Positions 1-8,154 of a stretch of 18,470 bases of DNA are shown one piece after another. The position numbers and the translations under genes were made by a program. How positions within the stretch are numbered: the first letter of the stretch is position 1; the number at the start of each line of letters is the position of its first letter. This DNA is from Verrucomicrobiota bacterium (GTDB lineage: Bacteria; Verrucomicrobiota; Verrucomicrobiia; Opitutales; Seribacteraceae): NCBI GenBank assembly GCA_014382645.1, contig JACNJI010000261.1, positions 1-18,470 of the forward strand. Reading direction: 5' to 3'. The notes beneath the pieces are model-generated. The model worked only from the letters and a program-made list of their open reading frames with translations, was not told the origin of the DNA and did no database searches.

Positions 1-614
1 CCGTGGCCAAAATGGGACTGCGACACTGTGTCTTGACTTCCGTGGCGAGGGATGATCTGCCCGACGGCGGGGCGGCCGTATGGGCTTCGACCATCCGAGC
101 CGTTCGGCACCGCAACCCGGAAACCGCGATAGAGGTATTGGTGCCTGACTTTCAAGGTAAGTTGGAACACCTGGACATCGTGCTTCAGGCCAAGCCGGAT
201 GTTTTCAACCACAATCTGGAAACCGTCGAGCGCCTGCAACGGCCGGTTCGCAAGACCGCGACTTACGATCGTACACTCGGCGTATTGCGGCACGCGAAAA
301 GCCACAACTTCGTTACGAAATCCGGCATCATGCTGGGTCTAGGCGAAGAGCGCGAGGAAATCGCCCAAGCCATCAAGGATCTTGCCGACGAGAAACTAGA
401 CATCCTGACAATCGGCCAATACCTGCAACCCTCCAACGAACATGCCCCGATTGCTCGATGGGCTACTCCTGAAGAATTCGACGAGTGGAAAGAGTTGGCC
501 TTGAGCATCGGCATAGTAGTTGTGGAGTCGGGCCCGCTCGTGCGCTCATCCTACCATGCCGAAGAGCAATCCGAACGATTTGGCTTCGGGAAACAAGCTG
601 CCGCGTCGGTCTGA
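1..614 (+). CDS. lipA: Lipoyl synthase, C-terminal part (5' end outside the window)
   Basis: Radical-SAM enzyme that inserts two sulfurs into octanoyl groups on lipoyl-dependent proteins. The reading frame is open through the left edge, so the first in-frame GTG at position 3 is not a real start. The visible part, about 203 residues, matches the LipA C-terminal two thirds: VLTSVARDDLPDGGA, ETAIEVLVPDFQG (seen here as IEVLVPDFQG), KPDVFNHNLETV, TKSGIMLGLGE, LTIGQYLQPS and the terminal PLVRSSYHAE block. The serine in that RSSY motif is the known ligand of the auxiliary iron-sulfur cluster. The two cysteine motifs that bind the clusters lie in the missing N-terminal part. The usual family length is about 290-330 residues. 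The gene stops six bases before the phosphatase start, so the two may be co-transcribed although their functions are unrelated. Identification is secure. Confidence 0.96.
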   Translation, partial: VAKMGLRHCVLTSVARDDLPDGGAAVWASTIRAVRHRNPETAIEVLVPDFQGKLEHLDIVLQAKPDVFNHNLETVERLQRPVRKTATYDRTLGVLRHAKSHNFVTKSGIMLGLGEEREEIAQAIKDLADEKLDILTIGQYLQPSNEHAPIARWATPEEFDEWKELALSIGIVVVESGPLVRSSYHAEEQSERFGFGKQAAASV

Positions 615-620
615 GACGGC

Positions 621-2528
621 ATGAGGACTTCCTCCATTCTCTTCTTTGTTCTCTCATACACTCTGCTTCCTCTACATTCCTTAACGGCAAAAGAGCCGAT
701 CCCGACCCCAGCGGACGATCCCATCGTAGGTTCCATCGAGCCTTACCTCTTCCGGCAAATTCTGGAGAATGAAAATCTCGAAGACTCCATCGCCAACCAC
801 TGGCGAGACCCCGCCCTGCAAGCACTCGTCGAGAAGCACGGAATCCAATTGTTCGGAGGTCCCATGCTGGGTGACGTCACATCCACCTCGGCGAAATTCT
901 GGTTACGTACCACGCATCCGTGTCGAATCACCCTCGAAATCACGGAAGCCAACTCTGCCAATCCGTCAATTCTCACTTTCAAGACAAAGGCCTCCGAAAC
1001 CAACGACCTCACGGTTGTCCTCGAAGGCAAAGGTCTCAAGCCTTTCACAGAGTATGTCGCGAATTTCTCAGACGAGAACGGTCCTGTGGGTCGCCGTGAG
1101 AATCGATTCCGAACCTCCCCTGCCCTTGGTCAAAAGGAACGGTTCTCGGTAGCCTTCGGCGGGGGTGCGCGCTACAATCCGCCAAAGGAAAGAATCTGGA
1201 AAACCATCGCAGGACGTAATCCTCATGCCTTCCTCTTTTTGGGAGACAACCTTTACCAAGATAAACCGACTCATCGCAACCTCCAGCGGGTATATTATTA
1301 TCGTCGGCAGATGCGACCCGAGTTCATCGAGCTTTCAGCCACCACAGCCTGCTACGCCATATGGGACGACCACGACTTCGGGGCCAACGACGTATCGGGG
1401 GGGATCGACCCCTTCAAGCCTGCGTGGAAGTTGCCAGTATGGAAGGTATTTAAAGAAAACTGGCCAAACCCCTATTTCGGGGGTGGCGAGAAGCAGCCGG
1501 GTTGCTGGTTCGACTTCTCCATCGGCGATGTCGACTTCTTCATGACTGACGGACGTTATTATCGCGACTTCAAAAAGGGCACAATGCTCGGTCCCGTCCA
1601 AAAGCAATGGCTCAAGGAAAAGCTGAGCAACTCCAAGGCCACCTTCAAAGTAATCGCCTCAGGAACCTTGTGGACGGAAACCGCAGACAAAGGGGGTAAG
1701 GATTCTTGGTGGGGAGTACCCGAAGAACGCGAGGAAATCTTTTCGCTTATCGACGAAAAGAATATCGGCGGAGTCATTTTGCTTTCCGCCGATCGTCATC
1801 GAACCGACGTCTATAAAATCAAACGGCCGGACGGTTACGACCTCTACGAGTTCGAGACCTCCAAGTTGACCAACAACCACACTCACGGCACAAAGAAAGA
1901 AGCCGTGTTCTCTTACAACAAAGGGAACTTCTTCGGTTTGCTCGACTTCGACCTCACCAAGAAAGATCCCGAGATGACCTTCCGTTGCATCACCATGGAA
2001 GACAAGGAAGTGTACAACCTGACCCTTCGGAAGTCCCAACTCTCTCATACAGGCATAAAGCTTGAAAACGGGCCAAAGTTTAATTTTGACTACCGGAAAA
2101 AAGGGCCTCACGGATCGCCAAACAGCATCGAGGCTATTGTACAGGATTCGGCAGTGGTCTTTGAGGTCAAGTGCGGTTTCGGAATTGGTTCAGGAAAGAT
2201 CAAGCGAGTGAATGGCAATTGGCCGAAGAAAGTGGTGGTGCGACTTCACTTAACGGGATTGGAAGGTTTCTCCGTATCAAATGGAAAGAAGATTTTGGAG
2301 GGATTCCACATGTCCAACAAAAGCAACGACGCCCGAAAGGAAGAATTGAAGATTCGCATGCTCGACGCCAAGGGCAAGCCCGTGGAAGGCAAATATTTAC
2401 TGAAGTCCCTTGGCCCCAACAAATCGGAGCGAATAGAAGGCTGTTACGAAGCAACGATTCCTAAATCGCTCCTAACGGAAGATGCTAAGGAAATACAGAT
2501 CAGCTGGGTGGATTTCTATCGAAGGTAA
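621..2528 (+). CDS. Exported PhoD-like metallophosphatase (alkaline phosphatase D family)
   Basis: Predicted periplasmic phosphoesterase of 635 residues. A Sec signal peptide covers roughly residues 1-23 (MRTSSILFFVLSYTLL, then LTAKE). Residues about 78-165 look like the Fn3-type PhoD N-domain (LGDVTSTSAKFWLRT). The catalytic metallophosphatase region runs from about 174 to 450: FLFLGDNLYQD near 205-214, AIWDDHDFGAND near 246-257 and LLSADRHRTDVYKI near 395. These match the metal-ligand blocks GD, DDHDFG and DRH of the PhoD family. About 150 further residues follow the catalytic domain (from about 480) and resemble nothing I recognise. The start follows lipA by six bases with only a weak purine stretch before it. 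The gene converges on the MocA oxidoreductase with a nine-base gap. The family hydrolyses phosphomono- or diesters; the true substrate cannot be read from sequence. Confidence 0.88.
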   Translation: MRTSSILFFVLSYTLLPLHSLTAKEPIPTPADDPIVGSIEPYLFRQILENENLEDSIANHWRDPALQALVEKHGIQLFGGPMLGDVTSTSAKFWLRTTHPCRITLEITEANSANPSILTFKTKASETNDLTVVLEGKGLKPFTEYVANFSDENGPVGRRENRFRTSPALGQKERFSVAFGGGARYNPPKERIWKTIAGRNPHAFLFLGDNLYQDKPTHRNLQRVYYYRRQMRPEFIELSATTACYAIWDDHDFGANDVSGGIDPFKPAWKLPVWKVFKENWPNPYFGGGEKQPGCWFDFSIGDVDFFMTDGRYYRDFKKGTMLGPVQKQWLKEKLSNSKATFKVIASGTLWTETADKGGKDSWWGVPEEREEIFSLIDEKNIGGVILLSADRHRTDVYKIKRPDGYDLYEFETSKLTNNHTHGTKKEAVFSYNKGNFFGLLDFDLTKKDPEMTFRCITMEDKEVYNLTLRKSQLSHTGIKLENGPKFNFDYRKKGPHGSPNSIEAIVQDSAVVFEVKCGFGIGSGKIKRVNGNWPKKVVVRLHLTGLEGFSVSNGKKILEGFHMSNKSNDARKEELKIRMLDAKGKPVEGKYLLKSLGPNKSERIEGCYEATIPKSLLTEDAKEIQISWVDFYRR

Positions 2529-2546
2529 TAGGTCTGCCTAAACCTT
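2522..2546. terminator. Hairpin between two convergent genes, possible bidirectional terminator
   Basis: AAGGT (2522-2526) pairs with ACCTT (2542-2546) and TAGG (2529-2532) pairs with CCTA (2537-2540) around a TCTG loop, with a small internal loop between the two helices. It contains the stop codon of the phosphatase gene and the stop codon of the opposing oxidoreductase gene. There is no U-run on either side, so it is a weak candidate for an intrinsic terminator and may only be a chance dyad. Confidence 0.25.
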
Positions 2547-3818
2547 GGGCTTCCAACCCTTACGATATTCCCTTCCCCATAATTTTTCGCCGGCGGGATT
2601 GTCGATAAGTTTCCCGCCCAGCTTGGGGTCGCAGCTCAGCGAACCAGTCGTGCGATAGGCAATGTTGGAAAGATGGCACAACTTCGAGCTTTTCTGAGCA
2701 TCACCGATTTCAGAGTTCAGGTGGACGCTCTTGTCGCGAATGGCATCTGCAAAATTCTTGAAGTGCGCGGGTTCACCACCGGGCCCGGACTTACTGTCCA
2801 CTTCCTTACCATCCCGATCAAGAATTCGATAACCGTTGCCTCCGCTCATGACCATCGATCCCCCCTCGCCGTAGAATTTGCAAAAGGGAAGCTTTTCGTC
2901 ACGGCGCGGATCACAGCTGCTTCCGCTCCAGGAAGCATAGCAATCGCCAAAGTGAAAAGTTGCCTCGCCAGTATCGGGGGTTTCCTGATCGTCATCGTAA
3001 TAATAGCGGTCTCCGTTATAGGTAACGCGCTCGGGCAAGTCCACGCCCAGACCCCAGCGGGCAAGGTCAAGAGAATGAATACCATTGTTTGCCATTTCCC
3101 CGCCCCCCCAATGCCAACGCCAGTGCCAATTGTAGTGAACAAGATTATCGACGTAGGGGACATGGGGGGTAGGTCCTTCCCAAAGATCGTAATCTAGGTT
3201 GGCAGGAGGCTTGCTCGGCTTGCCCTTGCCGATGGAGGAACGTCGATTATTGTACCAAGTACGGGCGGAAAGCACTTTGCCAATTACGCCTTCGCGTAGA
3301 CGTTGCATACCCTCGCGAACGAAGGGGTAGCTTCGACGTTGGTTGCCCATCTGGACGCGGCGATCATACTTGCGTGAAGCGGCTACTATCATATCGGCCT
3401 CGGCCATGTTGTGGCTTCCGGGCTTCTCAACGTAAACGTGCTTGCCGGCTTGCATGGCCAGAATGGCGGCTGGAGAATGCCAAAAATTCGGAGTGGCGAT
3501 GGATATGGCGTCAATGTCCTTGTCCTCCAATATCCGACGAAAATCCCCTACGCCACGAGCCTTGCCCTTGGTCAAGGCCTTGAGACCTCTCGCCAAACGG
3601 CTTTCGTCTACGTCGCAAACATAGCCAACGGAAACATCCGAGGTTTCGGCGAAGCGACGAACGTGGGCCACGCCACGCCCCAGACCGAGCACGCCCACCC
3701 GCAATTGGTTGTTTGCCTTGTTGGCTGCCCTAATTGCTTGGGGCGCAGCAAGGGCAATTCCAGCACCAGCGGAGTGCTTGAGAAATCGTCGACGGGTAGT
3801 AAAAGTAGCTTCATTCAT
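2538..3818 (-). CDS. Tat-exported Gfo/Idh/MocA family oxidoreductase
   Basis: Predicted NAD(P)-dependent sugar or polyol oxidoreductase of 426 residues. The N-terminus carries a twin-arginine signal (RRRFLK at residues 9-14, then a hydrophobic stretch ending APQAIRA), so the protein is probably folded with its cofactor before export. The Rossmann nucleotide-binding motif is VGVLGLGRG (41-49). The family EKP motif is at 131-133. The region HWGGGEMANNGIHSLDLARW is the C-terminal catalytic fold block seen in planctomycete and verrucomicrobial members. An in-frame GTG at 3848 would add ten residues, but the ATG at 3818 puts the Tat motif at the usual distance, so I chose it. It diverges from another MocA-fold gene starting at 3922 and converges on the phosphatase. 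Substrate unknown; export by Tat is a feature of many family members in this phylum. Confidence 0.9.
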   Translation of the reverse strand: MNEATFTTRRRFLKHSAGAGIALAAPQAIRAANKANNQLRVGVLGLGRGVAHVRRFAETSDVSVGYVCDVDESRLARGLKALTKGKARGVGDFRRILEDKDIDAISIATPNFWHSPAAILAMQAGKHVYVEKPGSHNMAEADMIVAASRKYDRRVQMGNQRRSYPFVREGMQRLREGVIGKVLSARTWYNNRRSSIGKGKPSKPPANLDYDLWEGPTPHVPYVDNLVHYNWHWRWHWGGGEMANNGIHSLDLARWGLGVDLPERVTYNGDRYYYDDDQETPDTGEATFHFGDCYASWSGSSCDPRRDEKLPFCKFYGEGGSMVMSGGNGYRILDRDGKEVDSKSGPGGEPAHFKNFADAIRDKSVHLNSEIGDAQKSSKLCHLSNIAYRTTGSLSCDPKLGGKLIDNPAGEKLWGREYRKGWKPKV

Positions 3819-3910
3819 GGGATTTCCGGATTTGAGTTCAGCAATCACCCTGTTCTCGATTCCTCGACGCTGGCAAGCCCTTTTGCTTGCATCCGACGAA
3901 TCTCAGTCAA

Positions 3911-3916
3911 AGAAGG
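3911..3916 (+). promoter_or_regulatory. Ribosome binding site that decides the start at 3922
   Basis: AGAAGG lies five bases before the ATG at 3922. This is the clearest Shine-Dalgarno sequence in the window. It supports starting the following gene at 3922 and not at the in-frame start far upstream at 3709, which would overlap the divergent oxidoreductase gene. Confidence 0.65.
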
Positions 3917-3921
3917 TTAGT

Positions 3922-4884
3922 ATGAAATTAATGTTTTTCAGTTTTCTCTTCGTATTTCCGCTGAGCTATGGTTACGCCATCAAAGAACTTCGACTAGGGA
4001 TTATTGGACTGGACACCTCTCACGTGGTAGCCTTTACAAAAATCCTAAACGACGAGAAGCATCCCAAGCACATCCCGGGTGGAAAAGTAGTGGCGGCTGT
4101 TAAAGGAGGTAGTCCGGACATCCCGTCCAGCCGCGACAGGGTGGATCGCTTCACGAAAACTCTGGTGGATGACTTCGGAGTAAAGCTCTACCCGAGCATC
4201 AAGGAAATGTGCACGAAGGTGGACGCAATTTTACTTGAGAGCGTGGATGGACGACCTCACCTCAAGCAGGCAAAGCCGGTGATTGAGGCAGGTTTGCCCT
4301 TGTTCATCGACAAGCCCTTGGCGGGATCGCTCAAGGACGCAATCGCCATATTCGAACTTGCCGAGAAAAAGAACGTTCCTGTTTTCACTTCGTCCTCCCT
4401 TCGCTTCGCAAAGGCTACCCAATCGGCGCGTGGTGGCTCACTAGGGGAAGTGACCCGTTGCGAGACCCATTCGCCTTGCTCGCTTGAACCGCATCACCCG
4501 GACCTGTTCTGGTATGGCATACATGGTGTCGAATCTCTATTCACCGTTATGGGTCCAAACTGTATTTCAGTGAAGCGAGGGGAATCGGAGGATGGCAAAA
4601 TCGAGGTGGTGGGCCAATGGACGGGAAACCGAGTCGGTATTTTTCGCGAAGGCAAAGGATACGGAGGAAAAGCCATTGGCTCAAAAGGTGAGGCTGCAGT
4701 TGGCGGCTACGACGGTTACGATCCTTTGGTGAAAGAAATCATCATGTTCTTTCAAACGGGCAAGTCACCGGTTTCGGCGGAGGAGTCTCTCGCGATCTAT
4801 GCCTTCATGGAGGCCGCCGACGAAAGCAAGCGAAGGAACGGGGCCACTGTACAGCTGGCTGAGGTGCTGAAGAAGGCAAGATGA
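3922..4884 (+). CDS. Sec-exported Gfo/Idh/MocA-like protein (DTSH variant)
   Basis: Protein of 320 residues with a Sec-type signal peptide at about 1-18 (MKLMFFSFLFVFPLSYGYA) and a Rossmann-like fold. The nucleotide-binding loop reads LGIIGLDTSH (25-34), so the usual GxGxxG is degenerate. DKP (130-132) stands where the family has EKP. Later blocks LFWYGIHGVESLF and AIGSKGEAAVGGYDGYDPL fit the C-terminal domain of the same family. The frame is open upstream to 3709, but that extension overlaps the divergent Tat-exported homologue and carries no signal peptide, whereas the start used here has a good ribosome binding site. Its stop overlaps the next start (ATGA, 4881-4884), which suggests translational coupling with the START-domain gene. 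Because Sec exports unfolded proteins, cofactor loading is a puzzle; it may bind substrate without NAD. Family assignment is good, function uncertain. Confidence 0.82.
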   Translation: MKLMFFSFLFVFPLSYGYAIKELRLGIIGLDTSHVVAFTKILNDEKHPKHIPGGKVVAAVKGGSPDIPSSRDRVDRFTKTLVDDFGVKLYPSIKEMCTKVDAILLESVDGRPHLKQAKPVIEAGLPLFIDKPLAGSLKDAIAIFELAEKKNVPVFTSSSLRFAKATQSARGGSLGEVTRCETHSPCSLEPHHPDLFWYGIHGVESLFTVMGPNCISVKRGESEDGKIEVVGQWTGNRVGIFREGKGYGGKAIGSKGEAAVGGYDGYDPLVKEIIMFFQTGKSPVSAEESLAIYAFMEAADESKRRNGATVQLAEVLKKAR

Positions 4885-5519
4885 CAGAGCTTAGAGCTTT
4901 AGCTGGTTGCCTGCTCTTGGGCCTGTCGACAGTCCAAGCGAATTCAGCGGGTTGGAAGAAGGTCGACACCGAGGATGGCGTAACGGTCTATGAAAAAGAC
5001 GTTGGAGAAATGGTGGCCTTTCGAGGTGAGGGTCAAATAACGGCTCCCATCGGAAAATTGCTTTACGTGATCGAGGACTCCGCCCATTGGAAAGAATGGA
5101 TCGAGAACTTCGACAAAGGCCACCTGATCCAGAAGAAGGCGGACTTTCACAAGATCTTTTACCAAGCCTTCGATTCACCCTTCCCCGCCAGTGACCGCGA
5201 CATCGTGTATGAAGCCCGGACTCGACGAGACGCGAGTACGGGCAAAGACTACGTCGAAATGCGTTCGGTACTGCACCCCAAAGCACCAAAGACGGTCGGC
5301 GTAAGAGTAAACTTAAAGTACACACGGTACGAAATCACCCCCTTGAAGGAAGGGTGCCTCCACGTCGTGCTCGAAACTCTCTCCAACCCAGGCGGCTCCC
5401 TGCCCGACTTTCTCGTCAATTGGGCCCAGCGCGATTATCCCGTGAAACTTTTCCAAGGTCTTCGCAGGCAGGTCAAAAAAAACCACGCTAAACTTGCCCC
5501 CGTGCCGCCGGCAAAATAA
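4881..5519 (+). CDS. Exported START-domain (SRPBCC fold) lipid-binding-type protein
   Basis: Protein of 212 residues. A signal peptide is seen at about 1-23 (LAGCLLLGLSTVQANSA). The rest is one START-like domain: WKKVDTEDGVTVYEKDV at the front, then AFRGEGQITAPIGKLLYVIEDS, HWKEWIENF, SPFPASDRDIVYEA and the closing helix NWAQRDYPVKLFQGLRRQV. The DRD segment and the terminal helix are typical of bacterial START proteins, which bind a hydrophobic ligand in a helix-grip cavity. No catalytic residues are expected. The ATG overlaps the stop of the preceding MocA-like gene by four bases, so the two are probably translated in concert. The next gene begins 19 bases downstream. Ligand unknown; a role in handling an envelope lipid or hydrophobic metabolite is an inference from the family and the signal peptide. 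Confidence 0.83.
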   Translation: MTELRALAGCLLLGLSTVQANSAGWKKVDTEDGVTVYEKDVGEMVAFRGEGQITAPIGKLLYVIEDSAHWKEWIENFDKGHLIQKKADFHKIFYQAFDSPFPASDRDIVYEARTRRDASTGKDYVEMRSVLHPKAPKTVGVRVNLKYTRYEITPLKEGCLHVVLETLSNPGGSLPDFLVNWAQRDYPVKLFQGLRRQVKKNHAKLAPVPPAK

Positions 5520-5538
5520 TCGACGACTGGGAAACGGA

Positions 5539-6609
5539 ATGAAGCCCCTTCATCAATTCCTCGCCATACTCCTTTTGCTATCGGGAGGCCTCGTCCTTCA
5601 AGCAAAGCCAAAGAAAAAAGAAGGCACGAAGGACCCCGAGGCAAACTTCGAGGAATTATGGCAAACCTTTCACAAAAGATACGCCTTCTTCGAACTACGG
5701 GAGGTCGACTGGAAAAAACAGTACGAGACTTTTCGCCCGAAAGTGACAAAGGAAACCAGCGACGAGGAGTTGTTCCGTGTCCTCTGCGAAATGCTCGCCC
5801 CCCTGAAAGACGGTCATGTAAACCTAAAGGCCCGTGGTGCCTTCAAGGGGAAATCTAATCCCGAGGACAAACCGTTCTTCCATCGGGAATTTGCTAAGCA
5901 ACGCCTGATAGACGACCTCTTTCGCCTGACCGAGAAAAATCTTGTAGAAAAAGGTTTCAGTGAAGCCAAAACGACACCGAACTATTTAGTCATGCCAGAT
6001 CGAACAAACTGGGCTACCTGCGCGAGAACGAGTTCGATGGCCTTTCCAAAAAAAAGGCCAATGCCGCCCTCGATCGGATATTCGAAGGACTCGCCGGGGT
6101 GGAAGCTTTGGTCGTCGGATGTCCGCCACAACCCCGGCGGCACCGACGCGATGCTCTACTGCGTCGCCGGGCGTTTCGCGGACAAGGAAAGAGTGGGACA
6201 CCATTGCAGAACTAAAAAAGGTCCGGGATCCGATGAGTTCGGCCCTCTCGAGACAAAGATGTTAAAGCCCCTTGGGAAAACTCAATTCACCAAGCCTGTC
6301 GTTCTTTTGACCAGCGATGCCTACTTCAGCACAGCCGACGTGTTTGCCATGGTCATGAAGGAACTCCCTCACATACGCATCATAGGAGACCATACCAACG
6401 GGATTTGCTCGAACATGTTCGAAACCAAGCTGCCCAACGGCTGGCGCTACACCTTTACCTACCAGCACTACTATTCGCCTGAAATGGTCTGCTTCGAGAC
6501 CAAGGGAATCCCCGTTCATGATAAAGTTCCAAACACAAAGGCAGACCTCGAAACAGGCATTGACCGTGCTCTTGAAGTGGCTCTGACGAATCTCGCTAAG
6601 CGGACGTAG
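5539..6609 (+). CDS. Exported S41-type peptidase with a compensated frameshift pair
   Basis: Protein of 356 residues as read. An in-frame start exists at 5494, but it overlaps the previous gene; the ATG at 5539 directly precedes a signal peptide (MKPLHQFLAILLLLSGG). The N-terminal part (LWQTFHKRYAFFELREVDW, then LKDGHVNLK) is typical of tricorn/C-terminal-processing-like S41 peptidases. DVRHNPGGTDAML and VVLLTSDAYFSTADVFAM match the catalytic core; the serine of FSTAD is the likely nucleophile. Residues about 144-193 do not fit the family. Reading the same bases one frame over gives a smooth S41 sequence (LGYLRENEFDGLS, RIFEGLAGVEALVV). This implies one base missing near the A-run at 5968-5971 and one extra G near 6117. 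The protein is thus either slightly garbled by sequencing error or a damaged but still open gene. Confidence 0.8.
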   Translation: MKPLHQFLAILLLLSGGLVLQAKPKKKEGTKDPEANFEELWQTFHKRYAFFELREVDWKKQYETFRPKVTKETSDEELFRVLCEMLAPLKDGHVNLKARGAFKGKSNPEDKPFFHREFAKQRLIDDLFRLTEKNLVEKGFSEAKTTPNYLVMPDRTNWATCARTSSMAFPKKRPMPPSIGYSKDSPGWKLWSSDVRHNPGGTDAMLYCVAGRFADKERVGHHCRTKKGPGSDEFGPLETKMLKPLGKTQFTKPVVLLTSDAYFSTADVFAMVMKELPHIRIIGDHTNGICSNMFETKLPNGWRYTFTYQHYYSPEMVCFETKGIPVHDKVPNTKADLETGIDRALEVALTNLAKRT

Positions 6610-6690
6610 TAAACCCGCAAGCTCAGATTCCTAACTTGGCTTTGGGGCATCAAGGCGTTTTAAGATACCTTGACCAATCTGTAACACCGC

Positions 6691-8118
6691 ATGAAAAAAC
6701 TCATCTTTATACTTCTCTACTCGGCCGCGTTCTCGACCTCCGCGTTCATACATGCAAAGAAAACCCCCAAGGCTGCGAAGACACCAAACGTCGTAGTCAT
6801 TTTCATCGACGACATGGGCTATGCCGACATAGGTCCATTCGGGGCCAAGGCGTACCCGACGCCGAATCTCGACCGCATGGCCAAGGAAGGTCGGAAGTTC
6901 ACCGACTTCTACGTTACTCAGGCGGTATGCTCCGCGTCAAGAGCAGGCCTTCTTACGGGATGCTACAACGTGCGCGTAGGAATTCTTGGGGCACTAGGAC
7001 CGAAATCTTCGCACGGAATCAATCCGGATGAAGTCACCCTTGCTGAAATCTGTAAGCAAAAGGGCTATGCCACTGCTTGTTATGGAAAATGGCATCTCGG
7101 TCACCACGAGAAGTTTCTACCGATGCAACACGGGTTCGATGATTACTTCGGACTCCCCTACTCCAACGATATGTGGCCCTACCACCCGGGTGTTCTACAT
7201 TTACCAATGAAGGAACGGCTGAAAAGGTGGCCAAATCTGCCGCTCATTGACGGCAACAAGGTCGTCAACCCGGCAGTCACGGGCGAGGAGCAGGAAAAGT
7301 TGACAACACAGTACACAGAGCACGCAGTCTCCTTCATAGAGAAGAACAAGGACAAACCATTCTTCGTCTATCTCCCGCACAGTATGGTTCATGTCCCGCT
7401 GTACGTCTCGGAAAAGTTCAAGGGCAAGAGCAAAGCAGGTCTGTTCGGGGACGTCATGATGGAGGTGGATTGGTCGGTAGGCCGGATCCTGGAGACCCTG
7501 CGTAAAAACAAACTGGACAAGGACACTCTCGTCATTTTCACCTCCGACAATGGTCCTTGGTTAAGTTATGGAGACCATGCAGGTTCAGCCTCTCCTTTGC
7601 GCGAAGGCAAGGGCACGATGTTCGATGGAGGTTGCCGCGAATCCACTCTCGCTTGGATGCCCGGGACAATCCCCGCCGACTCTGTCTGCAACGAACCCGC
7701 AATGACCATAGACATCCTTCCCACTATTGCCCACTTGATCAGTGCTAAGCTCCCCAGTCACCGCATAGATGGCAAAAATATTTGGCCCCTCTTCACCACC
7801 GACAAAGCTAAGTCCCCGCATCAGGCATACTACTTCTACTACGGCAACCAACTGCAAGCCGTTAGAGCGGGCAAGTGGAAGCTGCACTTCCCGCACGGAT
7901 ACCGCACCATGGCGAAGCGCCCCGGAGGCAAAGGGGGGATTCCCACGAACTACTCGCAAGCAAAGATCGGATTATCGCTATTCGACTTGGAGAAAGACAT
8001 CGGCGAAACAACCGACTTAAAGGACAAGCATCCGGACATCACGGAAAATTTATCCAATCTGGGCAAGGCCTTCCACGCTGATCTTCAAAAAACGAAAAGG
8101 CCTTCTGGGCGTTTGTGA
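6691..8118 (+). CDS. Exported formylglycine-dependent sulfatase (S1 family)
   Basis: Predicted sulfatase of 475 residues that hydrolyses a sulfate ester, exported by a signal peptide at about 1-22. The active-site signature CSASR begins at Cys80, which a formylglycine-generating enzyme must convert; no such enzyme is encoded in this window. Metal ligands are seen as FIDDMGYAD (Asp40, Asp41) and TSDNGPW (Asp286, Asn287). Other active-site blocks are YGKWHLGH (Lys133, His135), LPHSMVH near 229-234 and REGKGTMFDGG (Lys307). Length and motif order are normal for arylsulfatase-like S1 enzymes. It follows the S41 gene by 81 bases with no convincing Shine-Dalgarno sequence. In this phylum such enzymes usually desulfate algal or host polysaccharides, but the substrate cannot be told from sequence. 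Confidence 0.93.
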   Translation: MKKLIFILLYSAAFSTSAFIHAKKTPKAAKTPNVVVIFIDDMGYADIGPFGAKAYPTPNLDRMAKEGRKFTDFYVTQAVCSASRAGLLTGCYNVRVGILGALGPKSSHGINPDEVTLAEICKQKGYATACYGKWHLGHHEKFLPMQHGFDDYFGLPYSNDMWPYHPGVLHLPMKERLKRWPNLPLIDGNKVVNPAVTGEEQEKLTTQYTEHAVSFIEKNKDKPFFVYLPHSMVHVPLYVSEKFKGKSKAGLFGDVMMEVDWSVGRILETLRKNKLDKDTLVIFTSDNGPWLSYGDHAGSASPLREGKGTMFDGGCRESTLAWMPGTIPADSVCNEPAMTIDILPTIAHLISAKLPSHRIDGKNIWPLFTTDKAKSPHQAYYFYYGNQLQAVRAGKWKLHFPHGYRTMAKRPGGKGGIPTNYSQAKIGLSLFDLEKDIGETTDLKDKHPDITENLSNLGKAFHADLQKTKRPSGRL

Positions 8119-8136
8119 ATAAATGACATTCATTCA
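8116..8136. promoter_or_regulatory. Near-perfect 21-bp dyad between sulfatase and kinase genes
   Basis: Arms TGAATAAATG (8116-8125) and CATTCATTCA (8127-8136) are complementary except for one position, around a single central A. The dyad starts at the sulfatase stop codon and ends 18 bases before the kinase ATG at 8155. A one-base centre favours a protein-binding operator over an RNA hairpin. AT-rich dyads arise by chance, so this is a weak call. Confidence 0.25.
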
Positions 8137-8154
8137 ATAGAAATACTCGTAAAA

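Noticed and set aside
2673..3197. Plus-strand frame of 174 codons antisense to the Tat-exported oxidoreductase
   Set aside because: It mirrors a secure gene, has no motif and no ribosome binding site.
3709..3921. 71-residue N-terminal extension of the Sec-exported MocA-like protein
   Set aside because: It overlaps the divergent oxidoreductase gene, hides a good signal peptide, and the ATG at 3922 has a clear AGAAGG ribosome binding site.
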